Shown here one piece after another: positions 40,138 to 52,650 of a stretch of 64,000 nt of DNA. The stretch's first letter is position 1. Every line of letters starts with the position of its first letter. The notes under the pieces were generated by a model. That model made no database searches. It was not told where the DNA came from and was given only the letters and a program-made list of their open reading frames with translations. Made by a program: the position numbers and the translations under genes. Source of the stretch: Prorocentrum cordatum (lineage: Eukaryota; Sar; Dinophyceae; Prorocentrales; Prorocentraceae); the NCBI GenBank assembly GCA_963575745.1, contig CAUYUJ010014604.1:730728-794727 (forward strand). The letters are read 5' to 3'.

Positions 40138-40868
40138 TTATCAGCCTTTTCTTTCACGCTTTTCGCTGTTGCGATTCGCGTCATCGTGGATTCCGCCGCT
40201 TGGCGCTGCCCCCTCGGGGCGCCGTGCCTGCAAGCGTGCTGCGTCCTCGACGGCGCGCGGTCGCGACGGCCCCATGGAGAGGGCGAGAGAGTGTGTGACA
40301 CCCGCTTCACCCTTTTCAGGAGAAAGCAGCACTGCTTCCCTAGCGGCTACACTGGGAGAACTACTACCTGATTCTCCGCTGCCGCCGCCGCCAGCGCGCT
40401 CACACGCCGAGGACTTCGCGACAACGGCTGGATTCGCCCCCCGCGGCGCCTGATACGTCCGTGTCATGTGCGCGGTGGCAATACCTGCAGTTGCCCAGTC
40501 AGCCCTCGGAGCCGCGGCGGGTTTCGCTACACTTGCCTCCTTTCCTCCTACCGTTGCTGATACGAGTGGCGTCGGTGGCAACGCCCGCAGCGGTGGCGGT
40601 GAGAACATGTCTCCAGACTTCGCTTCCGCGCGCAGCCGGCGGTGGGCTAAGGTCACGTCGCCCACTAATGTATCTGTCTCTGAACATGGAACATGTGCGT
40701 GTCATAGAGAACTGTGCTGGGGGGCGGACATCTCAGCGGGAGGTTCCTGGACGGTTTCACATACGCTTTCCCACTCGGGGCGCCAGCCGCAGCCCCTCGC
40801 AGAGGCGCTCCTGGCGCGGCTCTCAACAGCGCGACATCGTGTCGCATCTGTCCCCCGCCGCCAGTGAC

Positions 40869-42730
40869 ATGGCGGAGCTTCGAGACCAGTTTGAAACTTA
40901 CACGACCCGACAGTTGCCGGGTCTGGCCGAGCAGACGGCCACCGTCAGACAAGAGCTTCAACGCGCTGCGCTCTTGCTTTGGTGGGCGCTCGGATCGCCG
41001 AAAATCGATCGATCGTCGCTCGGGTCCATTTTCCAGTTGACCAGATGGAGTCACGCCGAGGCCTCGACTCCAGAACGATCCAGACGCTTCACGACTACCT
41101 CCTCCGGATGGAGGCCAATGTGTGAGCATCCGAGACAGCGGGACTGCCGCCGTCAGGACGTCGCGCGATGAGCTCTCGATGGCCCGACAGACCCCGCCTT
41201 CGGAGGTGCATGGGCCCATGGATTCACAGCTACGCGAGGACATCAACGCACTTCGTGCCCAGGTCGAGCTGACCGCTGCCACGCTACACTCCAACCGTAC
41301 CGCGCTCACGTCAGAGTTGGACGACAAGTTGCGTTGTGCCGAGATGGCCTTGGCTCAACGTCTTGACGCTTCCGTGGGGCGCGCGCCGACGCTTGAGAAC
41401 CAAGTCTCCGCGGTCGAGCAACAGTTGCTTGAAATGAGGACTGCGCTGGCTGAGTTGCGTGTTGTGCGGGCCCAGACTGATCAGCTGGGCACCCTGACTT
41501 CGGTTTGCGATTTCGCCTCCCTCGAAGCCCGTGTGGCCGAGGCACGGATGGCGGCGGGCCACGCGCAGTTGCGACTCGCCCAGGTCCCCCAAGAAATAGA
41601 CGCCGAAATGGCGCGGGCAGAGGAATCATTCGCCCGCTTGGAACAAGAGCGCGAAGTACACCACCGACGAATCCAGGATCTAGAGCAACGGCTGGACAGG
41701 CGCTCCCTGCGAGCCCACGACACTAATGTCGAGGTACGTGGCCCTCAGCAGAGTGTCCGCAAGATGCAGCGCGACAGCGCGACCAACGAAGCTACGCTGA
41801 TCGCCCGCGCGAGCAACGCTCAGATCCACCATCCACCTCCTGGCCATCGACCAGACAGAGTTTCTGCGCTCGCCGATGGTGATATCCGCACAGGCCCTAC
41901 GCGACGTACCTCGCCTGGTGCCGCCTCTGCAGCTGCTTCTACGCAGACGCGTCGCGTTTCCCTTGTGCGACCCTCTGTCACCTACCCAGCCGGTTCCATC
42001 GCAGACGTTATCACGCGGCTGACTTACCAATGCAACTCCCGTAGAATAATCAGACGCCGCACTCGCCCCACAACTGCCGCGCATAACACAAGTACGAGAG
42101 TGGCAACATATGGTTCGAAACAACTGTGGTGGCGCTTCTGGGCGCCCTGCCAAAACTTGCCCATTCCTGCGCGTTGCAGGACAGCCCGCCGCAACCTGCG
42201 AGGGCCTCCGGGACGGCGGCGACTTCGAGGGCATCGACTGCAAACTTGCAGCTGGACTGACCGCCGTCCTCATCTCTGAGCTTCGCCACCGCGTCAAGAA
42301 CCTCGCAGCTCGGGAACGCAGGGCCGGCCGTGTGCTGAAGATCTACTGGGCGATACTGCAATCCTACAAAGTCACTGCAGTCGACGACGCCATGCGCGAC
42401 TTCGAGCGTGTACGAATGATGCGCGTGCGGGGCGACGTCCTCCAACAGTTTATCGTGGATCGGGGCAATCTATTGCTGGAGTGCCGCGAACCACCCGACG
42501 CGCGTACCTTCGAGTCATTATCCCGAACTCAGATACGACGACGCTACCTGATGAAGCAGGATATGCACGACTACGACCAGATGGATCATGACGACCCACA
42601 TAATACATACGAGTGGCTTCGCAAACGTGTTCTCGCCAACCTCGAACTACGCCGATTTGGGCGTGGCCGGCGCGAGATTGAGAACGAATCAAGCCGACGC
42701 GACACTGCGATTTGCGCCGCGTTTAATTAA
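40869..42730 (+). pseudogene. Copia-like Gag region, frameshifted
   Basis: ATG 40869 starts MAELRDQFETYTTRQL in one frame. A second frame (from ATG 41179) gives a long coiled coil (LREDINALRAQVELTAATL, then EQQLLEMRTALAELRVV). A third (42110-42730) carries the capsid-like part (DAMRDFERVRMMRVRGDVL; LLECREPPD; NTYEWLRKRVLANLE) ending TAA at 42728-42730. The last part resembles UBN2/DUF4219-type Copia gag with its E..ppd..tf..L pattern. At least two frameshifts interrupt it. It precedes Copia pol on the same strand. Confidence 0.6.
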
Positions 42731-42737
42731 CGGGCGA

Positions 42738-42893
42738 AGAACGGTATAACACATTTTTTTCGCTGTCGGGGGCGCCTGTCCCTGGGCGGCTGGAAAGTTT
42801 ACGCCCTTGCGGCGCCGCCGTGAAAGTATTGAGTTTCCAGCCGCCCATGGGCAGGCGCCCCCGACAGCGAAACAGTTTATTTTATACCGTTCT
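42738..42893. mobile_element. 156-bp fold-back (MITE-like) element
   Basis: Perfect 12-bp ends (AGAACGGTATAA / TTATACCGTTCT) and inner arms 42761-42796 and 42834-42869 pairing at 34/36. The loop is about 37 nt. It lies 8 bp after the Gag stop, between Gag and the zinc-finger/protease part of pol. No clear target duplication is visible (CGGGCGA on the left, CCACCCG on the right). Confidence 0.75.
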
Positions 42894-43310
42894 CCACCCG
42901 TGTCTGGGCAGTGCAAGAATGGTGAGCGGTGCAAAATGCCGCGCGCTGGGCGCAGCAGCCGTTCCACGCCACGACCAACGCAACGATCCTCTATCCATGG
43001 CATTGACGCCCGTGATGGACGACCTTCCACTGGCCGCTCCTCAGGCCCACCGACGAAGGGTAAGCCCATGGAGAACTTTTGCTTTGCTTTCGCCATGCGC
43101 GGGCCCTGCCAAATTGCCCGCGCATCCTGAAATTCACCTTCCATGCGGTCCCGAAGTTGACGTGCGAGCGTGGAAACAGCTGCCGCAATGCACGCATAGA
43201 CCCGGGTGCTAAGATCCCCGATCGGAGTCCTGTTCGGCCCCCCAGCCGAGACAGCCGCAACGGGGCGCCCTCCCCGCGACGTGCGGGGGGCCAGAAGTCT
43301 TCGCCCTAGA
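42894..43310 (+). pseudogene. Zinc-finger region between Gag and protease
   Basis: One frame reads PPVSGQCKNGERCKMPRAGR and later MENFCFAFAMRGPCQIARAS. Both resemble CCCH units (C-x-x-G-x-C-x-x-G-x-x-C) found at the end of Gag in dinoflagellate Copia-like elements, each missing part of the set. This is nucleocapsid-like RNA-binding sequence, decayed. Confidence 0.45.
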
Positions 43311-43621
43311 AGGGCTGGCGCCGCTCCCATAGTCCCGGGGGCGCGCGTTGGTCGCGACGAGGTTCGCCGTCTCCAGGGCGCGGGGGGCGCTCCGACTCAC
43401 ATGGTCCGGGGGGTCGCGCCTGGTCATCCCGCTCCCCGCCGCGCTCCCGTTCCTCGTCGCGGCACTCCAATCGGGAACGCTTCCATTGGCGCCCCCCCGC
43501 CAGAAGCGATCGGGCTGGCAGCCGTTCTACATCCCTTCGCAACGGCCGATCACCATCCACTCGCGATCGTGCCAGGACTCCCGCTGCAGGTCGATGCGAT
43601 CGACGCCGTGATCGCGCGCGT

Positions 43622-45540
43622 GTGTCCCGTGATCGGCTCCTACTTCTGTCCGAACCGGCGCAGCGGACGATCCGCTTCGACCTTGACAATGTGGGCGCCA
43701 CCGCCTACGCAGTGAAGCGTGCAATGTACATGTGGACTGAATCTTCATGCTGCAGAGGAGACAAGGTCGAGGTGCCTGACGTTTTACCCGATTGGTGGTT
43801 GAAGTCATGTGCGCGTGCGCTGCGTGCTGCACGGGCGGACGCCCGACGCTTGCATGACGAGCTCACGCGGACCTCCCCTTCGACAGCAGTGTCAGAATTG
43901 TCTCCCGCTCAAATCAGTGCGTCAGTGGCAGCGCGTGCGCCGACGGCCCCACGGTCTACGGCGGCGCTGTCACGGACGTGGATCTCGGATAGCTGCTCTG
44001 CCCATCACATGCAGGGCAAGTCCGACCTCCAACCGCGCGAGACCACTCGAGTACGACGAGGGCGGGAACGCATCCTCCAAACAGCCAGCGGCGACCTCGT
44101 CGTCAAGGAGCACATCCAGCTTGCACTGCCGCACATTGGAGTCTCAAGCTCGGCGCTGGCTATGACGGATTGCCCATCGGTACTTTCTGCGGGGCAACTG
44201 GTGCAGGAAGACGGTTTCAGACAGATCTGGGATCCACGATTTGGCTACCTTTTGCAGGGCCCTCGCGGTCAATGGTGCAAGGTCAACGTCGACAACCGAA
44301 TCCCCGAGCTCGACTTCAACAATCTGCAGAATATTCTGCCCCACGACTTGTGCACTGCATCCCCTGCGTCGCGACGCAGCCGAGGTGCGCGGCAACGGAA
44401 TGATGACAATCCGACCCTGCTCGCATGTGCGCACCGCGACGGTGCTACGACCGCGCCGGTGGACGCACCTGCATCGACTACGGATCGGATTGATTCGACG
44501 TCGAGTGCAGTTGATCCGACGGTTACCGCCGCGCCCGTACTACCAGGCAGACCACGTCCACCCATCGACCCGTCGCACTACATCACCCGCAGTACTGAGC
44601 ACCCTGATTGTGAGATCTGTGTGCGCATCCTGGTCCACAATGCACCGTGCCGGCGCCAGCGCCGACCCAGCCCCCCTACTCGTCCTACTGCTGATGACAT
44701 TCAGAACGAGGCGTTCGTGCCGCAACGATTCGGTGAAACTCTGACTGCGGACCACATCGTCCTTGCGGCGGATGAGGCCGCCGAGGAGTATGGTGACGAA
44801 TGCGCCCTGGTTGTGCTCGATAAGTTTACTGGTGCTATCATGGCGTGCCCAGCGAAGCACAAAGACGCCGAATCCGCCGAGGCATCTTCTTTGGAATTCC
44901 TTGCCCCGAATGACGAGGTTAAGCGCACTTACACAGGAAATTCCAGGGAGCTACAGAAAGCATGCCGGCAACTGGGGCGGCGGCGCGGCACCGGCACACC
45001 ACGCCGGCCACCGGCCAACGGCGTGGCCGAACGAGCCGTCAAGTCGGACGTACAGGGCGCCCGAGCGGTACTCCACATCTCGGGACTGGGTCATGAATGG
45101 TGGAAGGAAGCTGTGCAGGCATGGTTTTGTGGCCGCAGCTTTATTACTCGGCCATGTCACGGAATTGCTGCCACGCTTGAAGCATGCGCTGACTTCACCA
45201 CGCGTGAAGTTCACTTCGGAGGATCCTTCAAGGGACACATTGTTCCTATTGGTACTCGCATCTCCTGGAAATGTCTGAACCCAGACCCCGACGAGTCCGC
45301 GGCAAAGTTTGACGAGACCAGGTGAGCAGGCTTGTTCATGGGTTACAACCTCCATTCTGCTGGGCGCTGGTCCGGTGACTACCTCGTCATCGACGCGGCC
45401 GCGTATGCAAAGTGCCCAGACGGAGAACACTGTCACGTGCATCGTGTTAAGAACAGTGTGATTCCCGACGGATGACCGGTTTTTCCAGTCCGAGAAGGCC
45501 TTCTCCGGCACCGCGATCCAGAGAAACACGAGTTAATCTC
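43622..45540 (+). pseudogene. Copia-like pol: protease and integrase
   Basis: Open in one frame to TGA at 45323-45325, then the same frame continues through further stops (TGA 45473-45475, TAA). The protease site is WISDSCSAHHMQGKSDL, where the usual D-[ST]-G is D-S-C (43988-43996). The integrase zinc finger is HYITRSTEHPDCEIC (H-x7-H-x2-C-x2-C). The core has LTADHIVL with the first Asp, then YTGNSRELQKACRQLG where the expected D-N is G-N (GGA at 44936-44938), then PPANGVAERAVKSDVQGARA with the Glu. After the first stop, GLFMGYNLHSAGRWSGDYLV matches the usual Copia G-x-F-x-G-Y region. Two catalytic residues are changed, so it is inactive. Confidence 0.8.
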
Positions 45541-47014
45541 GTTCTAAACATCCCGACCCCTGGGCGTGCCCGCGCAGGACGTCCCTGTACTCTTGTGCCC
45601 AGCGGAGTGGGAATATCCCAGTATATCGAAGCCTCTCACACCTGAACCATCGAGGTTTCTGGCCCCGGAGCATAGCCTCCGGAGGCGCATGAGCCTGCGG
45701 CTCTGGCTCCTGCGCCTGACTGCCGGGAACAACGCGGTGAATCGATCCTGCGCCGCATCCGGACACCACGGACTCCATTGTTCTGCCCAACTGACGACTT
45801 CATTGGGATTCCCGTCCCGGTAGACAAGATCGACGTTATCCGCAGCTTTGAAACCGCGTCAACTTTTGAGGGTGAGAAATGCTTCCGCGATGTCTGGGAT
45901 GGCTCCGACAACGACCGCCGCCATCTCAGTGAAACCTGGACTGGCATAGTGCGCTTTTACAGGCGACCTAAGATCATTGCCGACGGTGAGACCGACGTCA
46001 TCGGCCGCCAAACTCGTGTCCAAGCTACCTCCCGACCAGACCGCGCGTTGCCAGAATTCTGGAATAGCATGTCCAGAAACGAACGACTGGCAGAGAGAGA
46101 CTTCGCTGAGGAAGTGCTTCGTGCACGACAGACCCGCCGCGACTCTGCTCTTCGCGTCTGGACGCGCATCGACAAGCACGCCCGTCGTTTTCAGACCTCT
46201 GACGGCGACGGGCCACCCTGGACCACGGTGGAACGACGTCTTACGTATGACCTGCACAACCACGCCGTCACTAGAGACGAGAATGTGTCGGGCATCACGG
46301 ATAAGCGCATTGCACATGCATTGCTGCCTGACGGACCTCGTGACATCACGACCGTACTTTATCACCGTCCAGCGCCGGATGCAAATCCTGCGCGCGTTGC
46401 ACGCTCGCACGTGCTGACGGACAAGTCCAATATGGTACCCATGATGCCGCGTCTATCCGACTGCCCGCAGGATCACACAAGCAGGCTTGATTCCACCCAC
46501 TGGAAACAACCAAATAGCGTCACCCGCAACCTCATCGCACGCAGCCATACCAAGAAAGAAGTTGTGGCCGAACCTCGCACAGGATGCGCTTCGTAAGGGA
46601 CGAACGCCTGGACAAGAAGTAAACGCGGATGCTCGATGCGGTTATGGATACACGCGGATTATTCTACTTAAGTGGAGACAACCTCCTTCTTGGGCGAAAT
46701 GCAGGATTCCGGTGTGCCGGTTGCGACTTGCTTTGTGCGGCCATTCATTGGCCGGTGTCTTCTGGGAGCGTCACTGTCGTGCCAGCCTTGAGTCGGTGGG
46801 ATTTCGCCCCATCTCTGGTTGGGAATGTGTTTGGAAACACGACAAGCTGAGTCTCATCTTGTCCGTCTATGTTGACGACTTCAAAATGGCCGGGCCCACG
46901 GGCAACCTCAAATTCGGATGGGATCTTATACGGCACAGTGGTATCGAACTTGACCCACCCACACATTACGACCATTTCCTGGGATGTGGCCAGGACACCT
47001 GGCAGATACCATAG
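45541..47014 (+). pseudogene. Copia-like pol: linker and reverse transcriptase
   Basis: The frame changes at about 45.6 kb (45778-46596, CFRDVWDGSDNDRRHLSETW and neighbouring linker) and again at about 46.6 kb. The RT half reads LRLALCGHSLAGVFWERHC, then SLILSVYVDDFKMAGPTGNL with an intact YVDD (46868-46879), and IELDPPTHYDHFLGC. This LYGHP-AG-FWE/YVDDFKMAG pattern is the RVT_2 type of Ty1/Copia elements. Shorter than a full RT because the N-terminal part is scrambled by frameshifts. Confidence 0.8.
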
Positions 47015-47076
47015 GACGTTTCCGACAAGCGTATGACTGCGTTCCGACCCGTGCGCCTTGAGCACGACCACAAACA

Positions 47077-47847
47077 ATGCAATTCGGCCTCCCACGTGCG
47101 TGGAATTCGACACGACGTGCTCGGCTTTACCGACCAGCGCATCGAATGAGATTTGGAATGTGTGTTCCATGTTGCCTGGGACGCCTGGATCCCGACGAAA
47201 ACGGCCATCAGCGCCCAAGCCTCGTGCAACGAAGCCTCGATCCCGCATCTCGATCCTGTGCGTCGGTTGCAAAACCCGCAAACGACGCCCCTGACATTGC
47301 CTGCGACGCCCTCCCACATGCTGACGCACCTGGCGTAGAGGATACTTCGTTTACCGACAAGGACTATGAGGGCGCTGGCGTCCTCGGACGGGGCGCAGTT
47401 AGTGTTCTCATGAAGATCTTGTATATTGCCCGATGCTGCCGATTTGATCTTCTGCGCCCTGTCTGTATGCTAGCGCGGGAGATTACGAAGTGGAGCTACG
47501 CATGTGACAAACGGCTACATCGTTTGGTATGTTACCTCGAGCCAACGCGCCTGCGCTGCCTGCGCGGGCGTGGTGACGCATCGGGTCGTATTTTGACCGT
47601 GCTCTTCACTGCTGCCTCGTTTGCGGACTGCGTTAACACGTCGAAGTCAACCGCTAGTGCCTTTGTCGCGCTGGTTGGGCCGAACGCGTTCTTCCCATTG
47701 GTCTCTGCATGTAAGAAGCAGACCCTGGTCTCCCACTCCTCCACGGGGTTGGAGATCGTGGCGTTTGATGCGGCTCTACGAGCAGAGGGTCTGCCTCTCC
47801 TGTCATACTGGGAGGCGGTGGTGCGCGACGCGTCCAGTGACGCATAA
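47077..47847 (+). pseudogene. Copia-like pol: RNase H
   Basis: ILYIARCCRFDLLRPVCMLAREITKW, then VLFTAASFADCVNTSKSTASAFVALVG and KKQTLVSHSSTGLEIVAFDAALRAEGLPLLSYWE correspond to the Copia RNase H (D-x-D..., S-T-S, S-S-x-E). The first Asp of the usual DAD is replaced by AAS. Ends in TAA at 47845-47847. Confidence 0.75.
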
Positions 47848-48777
47848 CTGGCGGCCAAGAAGAAGCGTCATAAACCACCGCCACGACGGGCGTCGCCCGC
47901 GTGCAGATCGGAGGCCTGGCCCCTGCTGGATGACAACATCCGCACTGGGCCATTGTTTGAGTCTCAGCTCGCTCGTCTCCGCCACGAACGCGGAGAGATG
48001 AGCACTTACCTGGAGACGGAGAAGCGTCCTGACGGGGGCGTCCAGTACTGGTTACGTGCCAGCAAGCAGGGCCTGGTCACCACGACCGCTCAGGCGGCAG
48101 AGGGGGCGGCCAACCTGCTGACTGGAGCGGGCCCTCCGACTCCCAACCCTGCGATTGCTACGCCGTGGATGGCATTCTTCTTTATCTGGGTCACGGTCTT
48201 GGGGTTATGCCTCAAGCACCCCTGGATCGACCACGCGCTGCGCCAGCATCTTGACTTCCCCTGGACCAGCCCTTGCGCCGAGGGCACCGACGCCCCCAAA
48301 TGCTCCCCTCGGGGTGTTTGCGCGCGCGTTGCCGACAGCATGTGGGAGGTCTTGCGGACACCGCGGGATAAGGTCGGCAGCGCGTTGCTCGGGTAGACTG
48401 CTGCCGCGACCATTGACGACATCTTGAAGTTGCACCCTCGCGGCCCCATGCCGCCATTCGTTGGAGATCATGGTATCGCGGCGTGCAACTTCTCGCGGCA
48501 GAACCGTGTGTCGATCAAGCTGCCGTCAGACCCGCCTGCGGCTCCACGCGCGTCGGGTATGACGGGGCACATCAGCAATCTTGCCGAGTCACTGCAGCGC
48601 GCGTGCTGCCGTGTCTTTCATGTCCTCACCGCCTGGCGAGACTACGAGATCAAGGCGTCATCGTGGGTTGCTGCACGTGGCGGCTTTGGAGGCAGAATGT
48701 GTAGGCACGCGCTGGTGGCCATATCCGCAGATTATGATATCTCGTTTGAGGGTGCTTACATGCTGGGCCCCCTATGA
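47848..48777 (+). pseudogene. Post-RNase H extension with one membrane segment
   Basis: Open in the same frame as RNase H except for TAG (48394-48396) and the final TGA. It starts LAAKKKRHKPPPRR and contains PWMAFFFIWVTVLGLCL (48161-48214), a clear hydrophobic helix, followed by a Cys-rich stretch. After the TAG it reads DILKLHPRGPMPPFVGDH and FHVLTAWRDYEIKASSWVAA. No known domain. It may be an extra ORF of the element or unrelated host sequence fused by decay. Confidence 0.45.
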
Positions 48778-50385
48778 CCCCGCCTGGGTGCCATGGGGGC
48801 CCACTCGCTGTCACCCCAGTGACATTCCTGAGGACAAGAATGCGGGCGGTTTCAATTGTGACAATCTTTTTGACCCTGTAGCAACTGCCACGCGCTGGTC
48901 TGCGTTCGCGGACCGTCGGTGCTTCCTGTGCAGGATTAGCGTTGACGGTTGGGCCCTCATTGAAGGAAGACTTTGGTCTCGCCGTCATCCATGCGCTCGG
49001 TCCCGACGGCCAGGCGTTCTAATGGGTCAACTTGTACAGCGGTTCCAGCTGCCTCATGACGCCCGCTGGCAAGAAGAAGCCCCCGAACACACCGTGCGCG
49101 GGCATCGACGAGATGAACGCCGTCCGTCTCTGGCAACAGATTGCCGGCGCCTCCAACCCTGCGTTCGCCTCTCTCGTTTGTCCCTGGATGCAGGACTTCC
49201 GGTATCAAACTGGCGCGACATTGGAGGATTTCAGTGCCTGGGTCTGAGGCGCAGGCGTCGCCACCAGCATCAGGCAACATCGATAAGCCACAACGAATGG
49301 GAGTATCATTCTCGAGCCAGTAGCACTTGCAATCGTCCCGCGACAACGGCTGCGCGCGAGGTGTATCGCGAAGAGCTGCGACAGCGACTTGATGCCATCC
49401 CTGCTTCTCCTGCGCCATATAACGCCGAGCAGCATGCCATCATCCAGCATATTCGCCAGGCTCGGGAGTTCTACATGGTGAAGAAGCATGATGCATACCG
49501 CGAGCTCAATGAGGTTATTTTGGCATGCTGGGGATAATCTTTTCCCGCCTATGTCAAGCAGCGTCGCTGCCAGCGTGGTTTGAGCGCTTTCCTTTGGTGG
49601 TGGTGTCATGATGTTGCTACCGATGGCAAATTTATGAAGCTCCAACTTCATCGGGTTCGTGCGCGTCTGCACCGTGATCGTGAGCGTTGGTGGTTACAGC
49701 CCCAAGACGGAGTGGCCACGGTGATCCCAGAGCACGTCATGGTCGATCTTTCTCGCTGCATCGAGGTCTTGAATTGTTTCCGCTGTCCTACGGTCATGGG
49801 TCCTGGAAAGGCCCATCATGCGGGGTTACTGGGAATGTTCAATGAACTCATGGGCGAGATTATCCCGATGTTTACGTGCCGGGTATCGCTGTTCTGCCGG
49901 CCGATCAGTGGATCAAAACCCAGGACCTTCCATGCACCAACGCCTGGCACCCGCTCAAGACGGATCACACTATGCCCAGTGGACGCAGCAGCACCCGCTC
50001 AATACGGATCACAATATGCCCAGTAGACGCAGCAGTTCATGCATGCCGCCACTCTGCGGAATCTGAGTGCGGTCCCTCTTTCGCTGCCGACCCAGCCTTT
50101 CCCGTTCCGTCATCCGTTGATCCAGCCTGTCAGCGATTGCCAGGGCCGCGCCCAGGCCGCGGAGATGCGCGAAGCACTCCGTGTGCGCCTGGGGCAATCC
50201 ACGCAATTCCAACGTACCACGGGTCTTGCTTCGTTGCAGGTGAAGGCTCTCGGTGCACACGACTTGGCTACGTGGATGAACCAGAACCAGATTTTTTAGG
50301 CTATAAAATCATAGGCTTCCGCCTTTCCCGCTCCCCCGCCGAGGGCAACTCCTGCGTCTGGCGCATCCCCTGACGCTCCGACTCC
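48778..50385 (+). pseudogene. Decayed coding sequence, unknown
   Basis: Short convincing stretches occur in changing frames: MNAVRLWQQIAGASNPAFAS (49.1 kb), REVYREELRQRLDAIPA and HAIIQHIRQAREFYMVKKHD (49.36-49.53 kb), and GIAVLPADQWIKTQDLPCTN (49.88 kb). A 36-bp tandem duplication (CACTATGCCCAGTGGACGC / CACAATATGCCCAGTAGACG) lies at 49.96-50.03 kb. At least four frame changes. Family unknown. Confidence 0.4.
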
Positions 50386-52650
50386 TTGGGGCCAGGCCGC
50401 TTCTCTGGCTTCCAAACGCCCGGATGCGTCAACATCAGGGGATGCACCGCCTGCGTGTACCCGGGCCAATCAATTGCTTACGGCGAGGGCTGGGATGGCA
50501 AAGCAATTTATTCGGAGGCGGAGTGGAACTACTTTTCTTTATACGCGGTCATAGTCCCACGTCTCAATGGCCGGATTAATGATTTCCCCGACGTCTGGGC
50601 GTCGTGGTCATCCCCCGAACGTGACTTCCTCAAGACTACGGCCAAAAAGACCTACCAGGTGCGCCATGGTAGCCACGTGGTTGGTCTTCCAGCCGTTCAT
50701 CCGCAAGATCAAGCTGCAGCTGCAGGCCGCGGTCAGATCAAGTGAGGAGGCTGGAGTGCTCGATCGAGCACGTGATGTCATCGCCGACTGCATCGAGGAA
50801 CTTGCTACATGGTTTCGTGCCCAGGCGGATTCTCATATGGACGTGCCGAATCCCCCCTTCGGTGGCGCCTGGTACTTCTCCCGTGGCTTCCGCGCCCGCA
50901 CCGCCGCCTCCGCCTACGCGCCCTCCGCCCCCGGAGACCGCTACTGCGACGAGTGCGCCCTCCAAGCGGCCACCGCCGCAGCCGCCCGCGACCCTTGCGT
51001 CGGCGGCGACGCCCGCGCCCCTGCCGCCGCCGCCGCTTCCCGTGACCGCTCCGACGGGGCCGCCAATCCCGCCGCCACTTCCGCCGTCGGTTCCAGCCGT
51101 GGATGTTCGTGCGTCGAGGGCAACTCCCGCAGATGCTCCGCCATCTGTGGGCCCAGTTCGGTCCGCGGAGCTTGTGCAGTTCAAGGTCATGGGCGCGCGC
51201 GATTGTTGCGAGCGCTCGCAACGCGAGACCGTGGACACGTTGGAAGACTGCATCACCCCGAGAGAGTGCGCCGTCTGCGAGAAGATGCCTCGCCCTTTCC
51301 CTTGGCCCCCCCCCCCCCCTCCGCGTAGACGCGGTCAATGCAAATTGCGCCGAGATAGTGCAGAGTGTGTCCGCAGTCTGTATTGCAACGACTACGTTAT
51401 CACGCATGCTCCCGACCTGCATGACAGCGGCTGTTTTCCCGACCTTGCTTGGATTACCTTTTGCAGTGCGAGTGCCAAACAGTTTGGATTTCCCCATCTC
51501 GCTGGCCCGCGCTACTCCGGCCGCGACCTGGGGGCGCCGAAGTGCATCGGTATTTTTTCTCGGCAGCCCCCCGCCATGACAACGGTGGTGCGAACGGTTT
51601 GAATCAATTCCCGGACTGCCGCGTCAACATGTGGCCGCGTGCTGATGTTGAGCGTTGGGCCGTGGAAAACCGCCCCCGATCATTCGGCGCTATCGTGTCG
51701 GAGGTGTTCGCGCGGAGCAGCGACGGCCCCGACGCTGCCGCGGTCCGCGCCCGCCTGCGCCAGGCGATCGAGCTTGGTCAGCCGTGGCAGAGTGCCCGTG
51801 AGTGCGACATCATAGCTGCCCTTCGTTTTCTCCAGCTGCACATTGATGGCGAGAAGGCCCGCTTCCGGGTCTTTGTCCGCCGTCCTGGTCCAGATGCTCT
51901 CGACTCCGACTTTGCGTGGGCCCAGCCATTGGCCATTCGGGCAATTGGCGGACGCAGCGCTGTGCACAGCATTAGCAGACCCTGGGACATGGGATGGGGG
52001 TGCCTCCCATGGACGGATGTGAAGTACCTGCATCGTGCTATTACCCGTGATGCATGGACGGGCGTCCGCAAGGCCGGTATCATCCGAGGATCTGGCGCCG
52101 AACGTCAGACGCGGAAGGAAGCATTCTGCAGTTCGTGCTCTTTCGTCACCGGAGACGTACAGAGCCTACATACCACGGTTCTTGGCTACAATTTCGAGCA
52201 CAAGAAAAAGCAGGTCGATGTGGTTATCGACATGCGCGCGGCGTCCGTGGCAGGCTGTGAGTTCTGGCTTGGTGAGCAGGGTGCCATCATGTGCCCCCGG
52301 ACTATTCCTCCAATGGCCATCCTGGCCATCCAGTTGGTCGGGGGTCGCCCTCTCGTCCCAGAGCACAACAGACCATGGACCTGCCCTCCATTGGCCAGGC
52401 TTCCTGCGCCGCGGAGTCAGTGCGAGGTCTGTGAGGTTGTGCCGGTGGTGACGCCTGCAGCGGATCGGTTGAGAATACGCATTTGCACGCCGCCGCCGCC
52501 GCCGAATCGCCGAGCCATGTGCCACCGACGCCTCGTGATTCGGTGGCCGCCGCAATGGCGCGAAGTTCTTCCTCTGCTGCCGCGCCGTGCATTTCCGAGT
52601 CGCGTGTGCCCTCGGAGGCTGCAGAAGACGTCTTCCGTTTGGAGACGTAG
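50386..52650 (+). pseudogene. KptA/Tpt1-like RNA 2'-phosphotransferase domain protein, broken
   Basis: Helical N-part (LVFQPFIRKIKLQLQAAVRS; LDRARDVIADCIEELATWF), a Pro-rich linker (50.86-51.13 kb), then in the 51449-52996 frame GEKARFRVFVRRPGPDA, AIRAIGGRSAVHSISRP, KYLHRAITRDAWTGVRKAGI and VDVVIDMRAASVAGCEFWLG followed by EQGAIMCPRTIPP. The K-x-R-F, I-R-A-x-x-G-x-S and [VI]-x-I-D...G-x-x-F...G-x-I order matches KptA/Tpt1, which removes 2'-phosphates from RNA using NAD+. The canonical L-R-H and G-H-S histidines are not preserved (GRS here), so activity is doubtful. A frameshift at the GCC run near 52490 and TAG at 52648-52650 follow. Confidence 0.45.
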
